Assembly: GCA_030748495.1 (NCBI GenBank)
Contig: JASMLX010000027.1
Span: 1-58,870 of the forward strand
Length of the DNA stretch: 58,870 bases
Direction of reading: 5' to 3'
Source of the DNA: Candidatus Poribacteria bacterium
GTDB taxonomy: Bacteria; Poribacteria; WGA-4E; UBA9662
The notes below the pieces were generated by a model. That model had not been told where the DNA came from, made no database searches, and was given only the letters and a program-made list of their open reading frames with translations. Position 1 is the stretch's first letter. Every line of letters begins with the position of its first letter. Shown one piece after another: positions 25,880-35,194 of this stretch. A program made the position numbers and the translations under genes.

Positions 25880-26944
25880 ATGCAAAACGAAAATGAAAAT
25901 GTTGAAAAGAGAAAGACACGGTTAGAGCAGGTCTTCAAAAATAGCCAAGTTGTAGTTGGTATCTGTGCGGCGATAGGTATTGTTGTGATCACTGCCATTG
26001 TTGCTACCCTGACCGGTAAAGGCGAAGAAATCGAGCAATTTGCCCACAGATGGGAGGCCGCTGTCGAATCCAAGGATTCAAAAAAGTATCAGAATTTATG
26101 GGATCCTGTCGCTTTGCGAACTAGCAAAGAGGCCCAGCAACAGTACAACGAAGCGGTTAAACGGACGAGACCTTACGGTAAAATTGTAGCCCAAGTGAAA
26201 CCTCTTTCTCATCGTAAAGACCCGCGAAGTAAAGACCTTTACCGAATTGAGTCGATCCCCGTCGAGTTATTCAAAGATGGGCAGTTGTTAATGCGAACTT
26301 ATCGAGATCTAGTGGTCAAACGAAAAGGAGTGCGGAAAAGATGGTATCTGGTTCGAGACCAAGAACTCCGCGATCAACAGGAATTTCCTCAAAGCAGCCA
26401 GGAGGTGATCGCCAGTACAGAGGACACAGACTCACCGGAGGCAGAGCCCACTGTTACGATCAATGAAGCCGCATCGGGGTTATCGGGTAACACGCCGGTG
26501 GATACCCAACTCAAAATCCGGCAGGTTTTGGGTGCTTGGCAGAAGTCTTGGCAAGCCAAAGATCTCCAGACCTACATGGCACAATATGCCGATGAAGCAA
26601 AGATTATACGGGTAACTGTAATAGACGGAAAAGAAGATCAGGAAAAAAAGCGGATTTTAAATAAGGCACAGTTACGTCAAGGAATGGAGCGACTCAACAA
26701 GCGTTATAGTAAAATCGAGGTTTTAATCTCCAATCTGCAAATTAACGGCGACACCGCAGTAGCCGATGTCGGTTTTCTGCAAACCTATAAGGCGTTTACC
26801 CCGGCCTCCGGCAACCACCCCGCCTATCGTGACTTCGGCACCAAAACCCTGATTTTAGCTATTGATGCCAAAGATGGGATCTGGAAGATTTATAAGGAGT
26901 CCTGGAAGAATTATAAGGATGTCCCCAACTATCCTAAGCTCTAA
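25880..26944 (+). CDS. Membrane-anchored protein with two NTF2-like domains
   Basis: A single N-terminal membrane segment (VVVGICAAIGIVVITAIVATL, about residues 24-44) should anchor it to the inner membrane. Two cystatin/NTF2-like domains follow: residues 50-150 (FAHRWEAAVESKDSKKYQN) and 215-354 (VLGAWQKSWQAKDLQTYMAQ). The second ends WKIYKESWKNYKDVPNY, almost the same motif as the end of the upstream lipoprotein. A Thr/Pro/Glu-rich linker separates the domains. The two genes form an operon 17 bases apart. NTF2-like domains of this kind also occur in L,D-transpeptidase-associated envelope proteins, so a cell-wall link is possible but unproven. Confidence 0.8.
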   Translation: MQNENENVEKRKTRLEQVFKNSQVVVGICAAIGIVVITAIVATLTGKGEEIEQFAHRWEAAVESKDSKKYQNLWDPVALRTSKEAQQQYNEAVKRTRPYGKIVAQVKPLSHRKDPRSKDLYRIESIPVELFKDGQLLMRTYRDLVVKRKGVRKRWYLVRDQELRDQQEFPQSSQEVIASTEDTDSPEAEPTVTINEAASGLSGNTPVDTQLKIRQVLGAWQKSWQAKDLQTYMAQYADEAKIIRVTVIDGKEDQEKKRILNKAQLRQGMERLNKRYSKIEVLISNLQINGDTAVADVGFLQTYKAFTPASGNHPAYRDFGTKTLILAIDAKDGIWKIYKESWKNYKDVPNYPKL

Positions 26945-27185
26945 TAGACCACATAAGCTCCGGTTGGTTGCCACTCACACGCGATCAGGCTAAAATCGAT
27001 TTGTCGTAGATCAACGATTCTACCACCTCGGCTTGTTTCCTACTCCTATCTACGGCCCAGTCAGACCACCTCTTGTTGATAGGTTTAACTCGCTGTGAAT
27101 ATTTTAAGAACCATTTGCATAATTCTGGATTGCCGTACTGTTGTCGCCTAGGAATCATGATCTACATCTGAATTAAAGTGTAAAC

Positions 27186-27329
27186 TTATATATTCTCCCC
27201 GTTGGCTTTCAATGCCTCGACGATCTCTTCCAATCCTTGAGGGGAAACAACGGCATCTTTGGCCCTGTGGAAAAGTCCACTAAGAGAAGGGAGTCTACCA
27301 TAATCGACATCCCGCGGCGGTTTGGCACC
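27186..27329 (-). pseudogene. C-terminal fragment of an interrupted gene
   Basis: One leftward frame reads AKPPRDVDYGRLPSLSGLFH and later SPQGLEEIVEALKANGENI before a stop at 27186-27188. It looks like genuine protein sequence (regular helix ending a globular protein), but the upstream part is replaced by IS4-type sequence on the other strand. The family was not recognised. The rest of 26945-27185 shows nothing identifiable. Confidence 0.35.
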
Positions 27330-28165
27330 ATCCGGAACCGAATTAATCGTTTATATCCCACGGCGGCTGAAGGTAGTCTGGCTTGTCACCTGAATAGGCT
27401 GGTCAGTGACATCGTCAGCCATCGACCAACGAACCGGCTAAAGTGTGCTGGCTGGCATCTTAGCCTAAAGCCGAGTGAAACGCTTTAGCTGCTGGCTCAA
27501 CAATGAACGCATTGGCCTGGAGATCTACTTTCTTCCTTCTGCCATCTATTCTACAGGAAAGTCTGGCCCATTGCTCGCTCTTTCTGGTGATCGCTGGTCG
27601 TTTCATTGGGCGAGGATGTGCCACTTTAACCATCAATGTGATTTATCGAAAACGGGCTTGGCCGCTGGCCTGGATCGAAGCAAAGGTGACTTTGGCCCAG
27701 CTTTACACCTGGCCTTACTAAAACAGATCGCTCCCTTGATTCCCACCTAGGCCCAGGTCGTCTTTCTGGCAGAGGGCGAGTTCGATGGCAGCCAACTACA
27801 GGAGACTATCGATACCATCTATCATTGGAAATACGTTTATCGCACGGCTAAAAATATCCAATTGAAAGATAGCCAAAGTGTCTTTTGCCTAGGGGAAATT
27901 GCTCTGCAGGCGAGGGAATGCGTCTCCTTTCCCGGCCTCCTTTTTAGCCGCCAGGTCTATGGGCCAGTGCAATTACATTACCAGCCGGGAAATTGGATAT
28001 CAAGATCAAGAACCATCTATCTGGTGACCAATATGAAAGAAGCGGATTCGGTTGGTTATGATGACTGAAAACGCTCTCTCCTTCGAAACCTTTTTTCCGA
28101 TCAGAAAAGTTGGGGATTCCATCGCCATAAAAGCTACCTATCCGACCCTGATCGGCTGTGAGGGT
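27330..28165 (+). mobile_element. Decayed IS4-family transposase
   Basis: Broken frames carry successive parts of one DDE transposase of the IS4 superfamily. KRFSCWLNNERI lies near 27480, GRGCATLTI with RKRAWPLAW near 27610-27680, EIALQARECVSFPGLLFSRQ with YGPVQ near 27890-27970, IYLVTNMKEAD near 28015-28050 and FSDQKSWGFHRHKSYLSDPD at about 28092-28155. Several stops and frameshifts separate them. The C-terminal ARL...AYIW part is missing because an IS630 remnant begins about ten bases later. The element is dead. Confidence 0.78.
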
Positions 28166-28175
28166 GTAAGGGCAG

Positions 28176-28913
28176 ATTTATCACCCAAAAGTCCCCTTGG
28201 CCGGCCCCGAAAAATAGATTGGCAGGAATTAGAGACGGACATACCAGCCGATCTCGATCAACTTCTTTTTGAACCTGCTGACCAATTAGGAGTGTTGGCC
28301 TAATGCTATCTGGTATGCCTGTCGTCAGATGAAAATAACTGATAAAAAAATCTTCGCTATCAGGAGCGGGATCATGGATCCGACCTCGCTTATCTCCAGA
28401 AGATACATAACCTGATTCAGGAGAATGACTCGGCGGATATTGTTGATGTTGATGAATCTGGATTTGAAGAGTCTACATCCCGTCCCTCTGCCGGGTCAAA
28501 AAAAGGACACAGATCTTACGGAGACAGACCTGGCAAAGCTAGTGTGAGTACCGACCGAATTTCAGGCAAGAGAGGCCAGGAAATTATCGCACCAGTTTTA
28601 GATGAAGAGACAACTAAAACTTGGAGGGTTTAATAAATGGATGGAGGAGCATCGGTGCCAAGAGTTAAGGCCTAAATCAACTATCATCCTCGATAATACC
28701 AGGTTTGACCTTAAAAAAGAGGTCAAACGTATTGCAAATTATAATGGGCATAAAGTCATTTTCTTGCTACCATATTGGCCGGCCCCCAATCCAATAGAGA
28801 AAGTCTTTGCTATCCTGACAAAGAACCCATGTTTGGCCGCTAAAGGAACAACCATTGATTCAATTATTAAATCATACGGTTTATTTTTGGATGGCTATAC
28901 CTTGTTACTTTAG
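28176..28913 (+). mobile_element. Decayed IS630-family (Tc1/mariner-like) transposase
   Basis: The orfA part is visible as SPLGRPRKIDWQEL, then AIWYACRQMKITDKK. After a frameshift NLRYQERDHGSDLAYLQKIH follows. The DDE part shows VDESGFEES, SKKGHRSYGDRPGK, IILDNTRFD and ...YWPAPNPIEKVFAIL, with the last frame ending at 28913. Many frameshifts prevent expression. It abuts the end of the IS4 remnant, suggesting that it inserted into that element. Terminal repeats were not identified. The following 28914-29365 contains no recognised gene apart from the inverted repeat at 29212. Confidence 0.82.
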
Positions 28914-29211
28914 GCATTTTCAGTTCCTTTACTTGACATAATGATATCGAATGCTCTCCGTATATTATTAGATGGTGGGTTTCCATTTATTTACCTTCGC
29001 TTGATAAAAACTAAGTCTTACGACGGAATTGCGCTTGTCGATTGGATTGGTGGTCAAGCCCAAACTGACTCAACACAACTAAAAAGGAGTTTTAACAGGC
29101 TCAAATCATCATCAATGAATTAGGTTTGCCGGAAAACAAAGATCATAGCTCGTTTTTTTAGCAGGTGAAAAACGCCCCATGACGGGAAATCGGCACAATA
29201 TATTTACGTTC

Positions 29212-29254
29212 CTCGAGCCAAAAATATTAGAAAAGCAATATCATTTGGCTCGAG
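29212..29254. repeat. Perfect 11-base inverted repeat with 21-base loop
   Basis: CTCGAGCCAAA and TTTGGCTCGAG flank an AT-rich loop. The site is in an otherwise featureless region between the IS630 remnant and the metallophosphoesterase. There is no T-run. It could be an end of a lost element, a small hairpin-ended element or a regulatory site. Confidence 0.5.
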
Positions 29255-29365
29255 CAGGGATAAGGCAATCCAATCCGCAGGAAATTGAGTTGATTACTGC
29301 TTAAAATTAGGCCGGATTTCGGGAGACACTATACCCGTTGTGTTTCCTCCATTGGTTGATCGGCT

Positions 29366-30294
29366 TCAATTTTTCTCCCAAGCTAGGCTGTAATCGCGTT
29401 CTGCCAGCGTTGGATGGCCGCCGGGACCGAAAGCTCCACCGGCGGTGGATTCCTTAGTCAAGGGAATAAAAGTTGGTGTAATATCGTCGTCCGTAACCCA
29501 AAATCGGTAAAATCCGAGACGAGGATTGCCATCTGTCCATCGATCTTTCCACTGTGGCATGGCAATGGCGGCAGCCTTGTAAAATTGAATTCCTTCGACG
29601 ATTTGGACTGGACGGCGGCAATGAATGTGTCCACTCAACACTAGATTGACCCTAGCGGTTTTTAATGCCTTAAAGATCCGGTTCGATATGGTTGATCGAT
29701 AGAGAAATACCAGGCGGTATATTGATCTTGCCGAGTTAGGTCCCAGTTGGGTTCGTCAAGTTGGTCCAAAAATAAGGCGTAGTGCATAACGAAGACGTGG
29801 AACTTAGCCCGAGGTTGCGAAGCCAGGTCGGTTAGCCATTGCCATAACTGCTCTTCATGTAGTAAGCCCGATCCTGCTACGGCCGCATAGCAACCGCTAA
29901 ATCGCACCTCTTTGTGAACGAATGACCAAGGGAAAGGACCGAAAAAGTGACTGAACCGATCCAGTTGGTTGCTAGTCATGCTGAGTTGTATATCCCACCG
30001 ACCGGTAGCCCCATCAACACCGGCGTGTTTGTTGCCCGTATCCATGTTACCCGGTATAGCGTAATAAGGATAGGGTAGTGACTCCAACTCCGAGCGGATC
30101 ACCTCAAATTCAAAGTCGTGTAGACTCCCATCTCGTGTTAGATCACCACCGACTAGCAGGAGATCTGCGTTCAGTTCCGACAGTTGTGTCAGAGCTGTTT
30201 GCCAATTTTCCATCATTCGCGGATCAAAACGAAAAGAGCGAGAGGAACCCGGCTGAAGGTCGCAGATGTGAATAAAGTCCCAGCTATTTTTCAT
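29366..30294 (-). pseudogene. Calcineurin-like metallophosphoesterase with a frameshift
   Basis: The first frame (30294 to 29662) carries ICDLQPGSS (D-x-Q instead of the usual D-x-H), LLVGGDLTRDGS, IPGNMDTG (GNxD instead of GNHE) and VMHYALFLD. The last metal motif, VLSGHIHCRR, is in the next frame (29366-29641). Adding one base near 29690 (reverse sequence TATCGAACCGG) joins the frames to about 310 residues, the usual length. The enzyme is therefore probably inactive now, or an error is present in the read. The substituted metal ligands resemble the Icc/CpdB-like distant relatives. It sits between IS remnants. Confidence 0.8.
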
Positions 30295-30403
30295 TGAATT
30301 ACTGCGATTCTATCTAGAACCAAGTTAATAACATATGGCCTAAATAGTAACCTGCTATACCAGAAGGAACAAGTTTTCTGGTTGAAATTTATAGTTCTTA
30401 TAG

Positions 30404-31190
30404 TAGACCTGTTGCATAAGTCAGGATTTGAGTTTGAGTTCCAGATTGTAGATGGCAGTTATCAAATTAAAACTGAGTCACAAACGTCGTCGTCGCTTGC
30501 CATCACCCTAGCACCGAATAGCACAGACCTTTAGTTGGCCAATCACAAGCTCAATCTGAATCCGCTCTCCGCCTAAATGCTGAGGGGTCATTTTCTCTGC
30601 TCGGCTTCAGGAGTGAGGTTTAGATTTCTTCTTTGGCCGCCAACTCTCGGCAGGCAAATTAGCCCCGCCTTGATGGCCAGAATTGGCTAGACAACTAATC
30701 TGCCTGCTGATTGATTGCCGTTTAGCCATCCTTAATAACTAAAAATCAGGTTTGGATCCTCGACTGAAAGCGGTAGCCGACCTTCGGTCGAGATGATTTG
30801 TCAGCGGTGTTAGTTGACGATTAGTTGGGCTGGCAGTGTCTGTTTTTTTCTGACCGCTGTAAGGTCGAGGCTGTTTTTTTAGCTCGTTCCATTGGTTGCT
30901 CGCTGACATCTACTCTCACCCCTTGGATGTTGGTTTGGCTTGCAAGTAACTCTCTATTTACTCGTCCCTCGGAACGGTCGACATTGGATCAACCTCTTTT
31001 CAACTGGTTGTCTGGTGCGGCCAACGGTAGACTGGCTGATCGCATCGGCTGGGGCCATGTGGTACTGAGTTGGACCTTCCCTCCAAGACATCAATCTGAT
31101 CAGCCGTTGGTGGCTACAACTTAGCTTGGCCGGCCTTCCTCTGTTGGTTGGAGAAAACAGGGTCGGCCACATTTGTCGGAAAAGACCCAC
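30404..31190 (-). mobile_element. Decayed IS5-family transposase
   Basis: Read leftward, the segments follow an IS5-group DDE transposase in order. RGRPAKLSCSHQRLIRLMSW and ISQSTVGRTRQPVEK come first (31150-31000). They are followed by VRVDVSEQPMERAKK (about 30920-30870), CLANSGHQGG (about 30680), GERIQIELVIGQLKV (about 30560-30520) and LSFNLITAIYNLELKLKS with a stop at 30421-30423. Many stops interrupt it. The motif AGACCTGTTGCATAAGTCA at 30404-30422 resembles the terminal repeat at the 3' end of this IS group. The other end was not found. Confidence 0.72.
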
Positions 31191-31382
31191 ACTAACGGCG
31201 GTTAACGGTTTGAAATCTGACTCGGATCGATCTTTGATCTGTTTCTATTGATCCTTTAATTCTAACATTTCCCTCTTTTGGCCAGAGGTCTAATAAAGAC
31301 TAGATTTTCTTCGGCAAATAGCATAAAATGGAGGTTGGTTTTAGGATTGGTGTCCAACCTACACATTCAGAATAGGAGAACA

Positions 31383-32444
31383 ATGATGGCAAGAACAGGA
31401 CGAGCCGTGATTGCACACGGTCAAGATTTTGAGATTCGAGAGTATCCCGTACCTGATCCAGCGCCCAATACTGTTTTACTACGGCAAGAGATGGCTGGCA
31501 TTTGTGGAACAGATCTACACAACTGGCAAAATGGCATCCAGGAGGAGATGCTGCTGGGACATGAAAATGTGGGAATCGTTGAGGCAATAGGTAAAGGGGT
31601 TGAAACCGATTATGTCGGTCAGCCGATCCAAGAGGGGGATCGCGTCGTGTTAGCTCCTGGTGTCAAGGGATATGGTGCTTACGGATTCCGCACTGAACCC
31701 GATAATGCTCCCCACTTTGGTGGAGGCTTCAGTGATTATATCTATCTCAATTTCCCCAATACTTGCCTGCTAAAAACGGAAGTTTCACCTGAAGTAGGAG
31801 TTGTGACTGAACCTTTTACCATCGGAGTCCACGCGGCAATGCGAGCAAAGATTCAGATTGGTGACACCGTTGTGGTGCAAGGTTCTGGTGCCATTGGATT
31901 GGTGACCTTGATCTGCGCCAAAATCAGTGGTGCGGGCAAATTGATTATGATCGGCGGCCCCGAAGGTAGGCTAGAATTAGCCCGAAAAATGGGCGCTGAT
32001 GTCATCATCGATATTGATCAGGTGCCCTCGGTTGGAGATCGTACCGAATTGGTCATGTCCCATACAACACATGGGGAAGGTGCTGATATTGTCTTTGAGT
32101 GTGCTGGATTTCTCCCTGCTACACCAGAAGGCTTGGGCTATGTCAAGTATGATGGCACATTCGTTGAGGTAGGGCATTTTGTTGATATGGGGTCGATTGA
32201 TCTCAATTTAAACCAGTTGTTGATGCGCAAGAATCTACGTTTAGAGGCAGTTTGGGCTAGCCAATACGAACACTTTGTGCGAGGGTTGCCAATCCTGGAG
32301 AAGAACGAATTTCCATTTGCGGAGATGGTAAGCCATGTACTGCCGCTGTCACGGGTAAAAGAGGGTTTTGAAGCCCTAAGCGGCAACTATCAGTTAGATG
32401 ATAAAACAACGATCAAGATCGTGGTTCAATCGGATGCCGACTAG
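31383..32444 (+). CDS. Zinc-type alcohol dehydrogenase (MDR family)
   Basis: This medium-chain dehydrogenase has 354 residues from ATG 31383. The upstream frame to 31278 is judged non-coding because AATAGGAG stands directly before this ATG (a second ATG follows at once). Catalytic zinc ligands are the Cys in GICGTDLHNW and GHENVG. The cofactor loop is GSGAIGLVT. The structural-zinc lobe lacks the four cysteines and reads APGVKGYGAYGF, so it should bind only one zinc. C-terminal DLNLNQLLMRKNLRL is typical. The substrate is unknown, and the gene is alone between IS debris and the ClpX-like gene. Confidence 0.88.
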   Translation: MMARTGRAVIAHGQDFEIREYPVPDPAPNTVLLRQEMAGICGTDLHNWQNGIQEEMLLGHENVGIVEAIGKGVETDYVGQPIQEGDRVVLAPGVKGYGAYGFRTEPDNAPHFGGGFSDYIYLNFPNTCLLKTEVSPEVGVVTEPFTIGVHAAMRAKIQIGDTVVVQGSGAIGLVTLICAKISGAGKLIMIGGPEGRLELARKMGADVIIDIDQVPSVGDRTELVMSHTTHGEGADIVFECAGFLPATPEGLGYVKYDGTFVEVGHFVDMGSIDLNLNQLLMRKNLRLEAVWASQYEHFVRGLPILEKNEFPFAEMVSHVLPLSRVKEGFEALSGNYQLDDKTTIKIVVQSDAD

Positions 32445-32636
32445 GAATTCAATCATGATGCCAAAGATAACACCCCACGATTGATCGCATGAATTTTGAA
32501 AGGGACCTCTTTTGGTATTGACCATCAAGGATTGGAAAAGGAGCGACGACAAGTGGTAACATTGCGTCCATCTACTATAATGTTTATGATGTCGAATTGT
32601 AAAGAGTCGAAATTGAGAGAATAAAGACTGAATTGT

Positions 32637-34217
32637 ATGTCCACTACCAACAAAAAGCTGCCTACCCCAGAAGAGCTCCAAAGAGAGTTTGAAGCTTTTC
32701 TAAAACAGAAGTACGGTGACAGTGTCAAGTTTTCGGTCTCGTCACCTAACGTCGAATCAGAGCCAACGTTGCCGCCACCGCCGAAAAAGAGAACTGCTGC
32801 GGACCTGAAGTTCGATTACAAACCGAAAGAGGTCAAACAGTACTTGGACCGCTTTATTATCAAGCAGGATGAAGGCAAGAAGGCCTTGGCCATCGGCGTA
32901 TGTGACCATTATAATCATGTCAAAGCCTGCCTCGAAGATCCGAAGATGTTGGATCTCGACTACGCCAAGCAGAACATCGCTATACTGGGACCAACTGGGG
33001 TCGGAAAAACCTACATGATTAAACATATCGCTAAACTGATTGGTGTCCCGTTTGTCAAAGCTGATGCCACCCGATTTAGCGAAGCTGGATATGTAGGGGC
33101 TAATGTTGAAGATCTAATTAGAGATCTGGTTTCTCAAGCGGAAGGTGACATTGAGCTTGCCCAGTACGGTATCGTTTATTTGGACGAAGCGGATAAATTG
33201 GCTACACCACCTAACATTCTGGGAAGGGATGTTAGCGGTCGCGGTGTTCAGTTTGGGTTACTGAAGTTGATGGAGGAAACCGAAGTAGATCTCCGGGCAA
33301 GCGGTAGTGTTACCTCTCAACTCCAGACCGTAATGGAGTTTCAGACCAAAGGGAAGGTCGATAAACAGATTGTCAATACGCGACATATTCTGTTTATTAT
33401 TAGCGGTGCATTCAACGGCTTGAAGGATATTATCAAAAAGCGGATGAACCAGAAGAGCATCGGCTTTGGGGCTGAAATTCAGGTCAGCGATGAGGATACG
33501 CAATATCTGCCACATGTGACGTCCCAGGATTTCATCGACTTCGGTTTTGAACCTGAGTTTATTGGTCGCTTACCGATCCACGTGGTCTGCGAAGAACTAG
33601 AGGCCAACGATCTCTATCACATTTTAAAAAACTCGGAAGGTTCTATCATCCGACAGTACGAACAAGCCTTTCAATCCTACGGAATCGAGGTTATGTTCTC
33701 TGATGACTCCTTACATGCTATTTCAGCTCAAGCTCACCTGCAAAAAACAGGGGCAAGAGCTCTGATAACAGCTTGTGAAAAGGTCTTGCGGGACTACAAA
33801 TTTGAATTTCCTTCTACCACAATCGAAGAGTTTGTTGTTACTGCTGAGGTCGTTGTCAATCCAAAAGAGGAATTAGAAAAGATCTTGGCCGATCCAGAGT
33901 ATAACGATCGTTTGGTTTGCATCGAGAAGATACGCCGATACGAAAGGGAATTCGCAGAAAAATACGAGATGCAAATTTGCTTTGACGATGAAGCCACAGA
34001 ACAGATCTGCCAAATGTCGAAAGCACAATCGCCTGAACATATTTGTGGTCAAATCTTGGAGAGCTACGAACACGGCTTGAGTCTGATTAAGCAAAATACA
34101 GGAACAACCAACTTTGTTTTGAACCGAGAGGTCGTTGAAGATCCAGACACCGTCTTGGAACAGTGGATTCGTGAATCATATCTAGCAAAATCCAGAGAAT
34201 CGGAACAAAATAGCTAA
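32637..34217 (+). CDS. ClpX-like AAA+ unfoldase with duplicated C-terminal domain
   Basis: The AAA+ core matches ClpX: Walker A GPTGVGKT (about 118-125), pore loop AGYVGANVEDL, Walker B IVYLDEADK (about 179-187), the ClpP-binding loop IGF in QKSIGFGAE (about 275) and sensor-2 GAR (about 372). The N-terminal zinc-binding domain of ClpX is absent, replaced by a Pro-rich tail. The RKH-loop region is rewritten. After the usual small domain (about 336-416) a second copy of it follows (about 428-510). IIRQYEQAF aligns with KIRRYEREF, and VVTAEVVVNPKEEL with VLNREVVEDPDTVL. It likely works with ClpP on specialised substrates. The start lacks a clear ribosome site. Confidence 0.88.
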   Translation: MSTTNKKLPTPEELQREFEAFLKQKYGDSVKFSVSSPNVESEPTLPPPPKKRTAADLKFDYKPKEVKQYLDRFIIKQDEGKKALAIGVCDHYNHVKACLEDPKMLDLDYAKQNIAILGPTGVGKTYMIKHIAKLIGVPFVKADATRFSEAGYVGANVEDLIRDLVSQAEGDIELAQYGIVYLDEADKLATPPNILGRDVSGRGVQFGLLKLMEETEVDLRASGSVTSQLQTVMEFQTKGKVDKQIVNTRHILFIISGAFNGLKDIIKKRMNQKSIGFGAEIQVSDEDTQYLPHVTSQDFIDFGFEPEFIGRLPIHVVCEELEANDLYHILKNSEGSIIRQYEQAFQSYGIEVMFSDDSLHAISAQAHLQKTGARALITACEKVLRDYKFEFPSTTIEEFVVTAEVVVNPKEELEKILADPEYNDRLVCIEKIRRYEREFAEKYEMQICFDDEATEQICQMSKAQSPEHICGQILESYEHGLSLIKQNTGTTNFVLNREVVEDPDTVLEQWIRESYLAKSRESEQNS

Positions 34218-34461
34218 GCTAGCTGTAAACGTTCTGTCCTAAGCTGCCGTTTTGTAGGAAACGCAATCAAAGAGATCTTCAGAATTATTAAAAAAACGAT
34301 AGATAGACAGTAAAAGCCCATCAAGATATTACCCAATCTGAAAGGTCAGTTGTCGGATCAACCTTGAGGAGGTTTTAGGAATCGGTGAAGTTCATGCAAC
34401 GGAAAGACAAACAAATTAACCGTTACCTGGAGATTAATAGAAAGAGGGCTAATAAATACAT

Positions 34462-35184
34462 ATGAGAACGTCTAATCCTGCTCTTAGTCCAAATACCTTT
34501 ACCGGTTTCAGTTATACTGATCAGGCCATGACGGTTCAAGGCGCAGTCAATAAAAGTGCTTTGTTATTGCTAATTACCATTATTTCGGCCACCTCGGTTT
34601 GGGCAGTACCGGGCTTATCTGCGATTGGTATTTTTGCCTCTATACCCGCTTTTATATTAGCGGTGATTACAGTTTTCAAACAGGAATGGGCACGGATTAC
34701 CACGCCGATATACGCCTTGGTAAAAGGGTTAGCACTGGGAAGTTTGTCATGGATGATTCACCGGGTTTACCCCGGATTGCCCGTTCAAGCTGTTGTTTTG
34801 ACTTTTGGCGTCTTCTTCTCTATGCTGGTTGCCTATCGGTCGGGCATGATTCGGGCCACCGAAAAATTTATGCTCGGTGTTGCAGCGGCCACAGGTGGCA
34901 TCGCCATCTTTTATATGATCTCATGGATTATCAGCATCTTTGGTGTTCAAAATCCTTTGATACACGGTAGCAGTTTAATGGCAATCGGATTTAGCGTTGT
35001 CGTAGTAATTATAGCCGCTCTAAATTTGATCTTTGACTTTGAATTCATCCAAGAAGGTGAACGAATAGGTGCACCACAGCATATGGAGTGGTATGCCGCT
35101 TTTAGCCTGATGGTAACGCTAGTTTGGCTGTATATGGAGATTTTGATTCTTTTAATGAAACTGGCAAGACGAAGCCAAGACTAG
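34462..35184 (+). CDS. Bax inhibitor-1/YccA-family membrane protein
   Basis: This 240-residue protein has about seven membrane segments and the family N-terminus (SNPALSPNTF, then MTVQGAVNKSALLLLI). Its end, MEWYAAFSLMVTLVWLYMEI, is the typical last helix of the YbhL/Bax1-I branch. E. coli YccA, a distant relative, restrains the FtsH protease, and eukaryotic BI-1 affects calcium leak; either role is only suggestive here. The gene lies 244 bases after the ClpX-like gene and 10 bases before an ECF sigma factor gene, so it is likely the first gene of the BI-1/ECF/anti-sigma/TPR operon. ATG follows AGAGGGC. Confidence 0.9.
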   Translation: MRTSNPALSPNTFTGFSYTDQAMTVQGAVNKSALLLLITIISATSVWAVPGLSAIGIFASIPAFILAVITVFKQEWARITTPIYALVKGLALGSLSWMIHRVYPGLPVQAVVLTFGVFFSMLVAYRSGMIRATEKFMLGVAAATGGIAIFYMISWIISIFGVQNPLIHGSSLMAIGFSVVVVIIAALNLIFDFEFIQEGERIGAPQHMEWYAAFSLMVTLVWLYMEILILLMKLARRSQD

Positions 35185-35194
35185 GAATAGGATT

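Noticed and set aside
28941..29123. Rightward ORF of 60 codons
   Set aside because: No domain and no ribosome site; it does not continue the IS4 or IS630 sequence, so it cannot be assigned.
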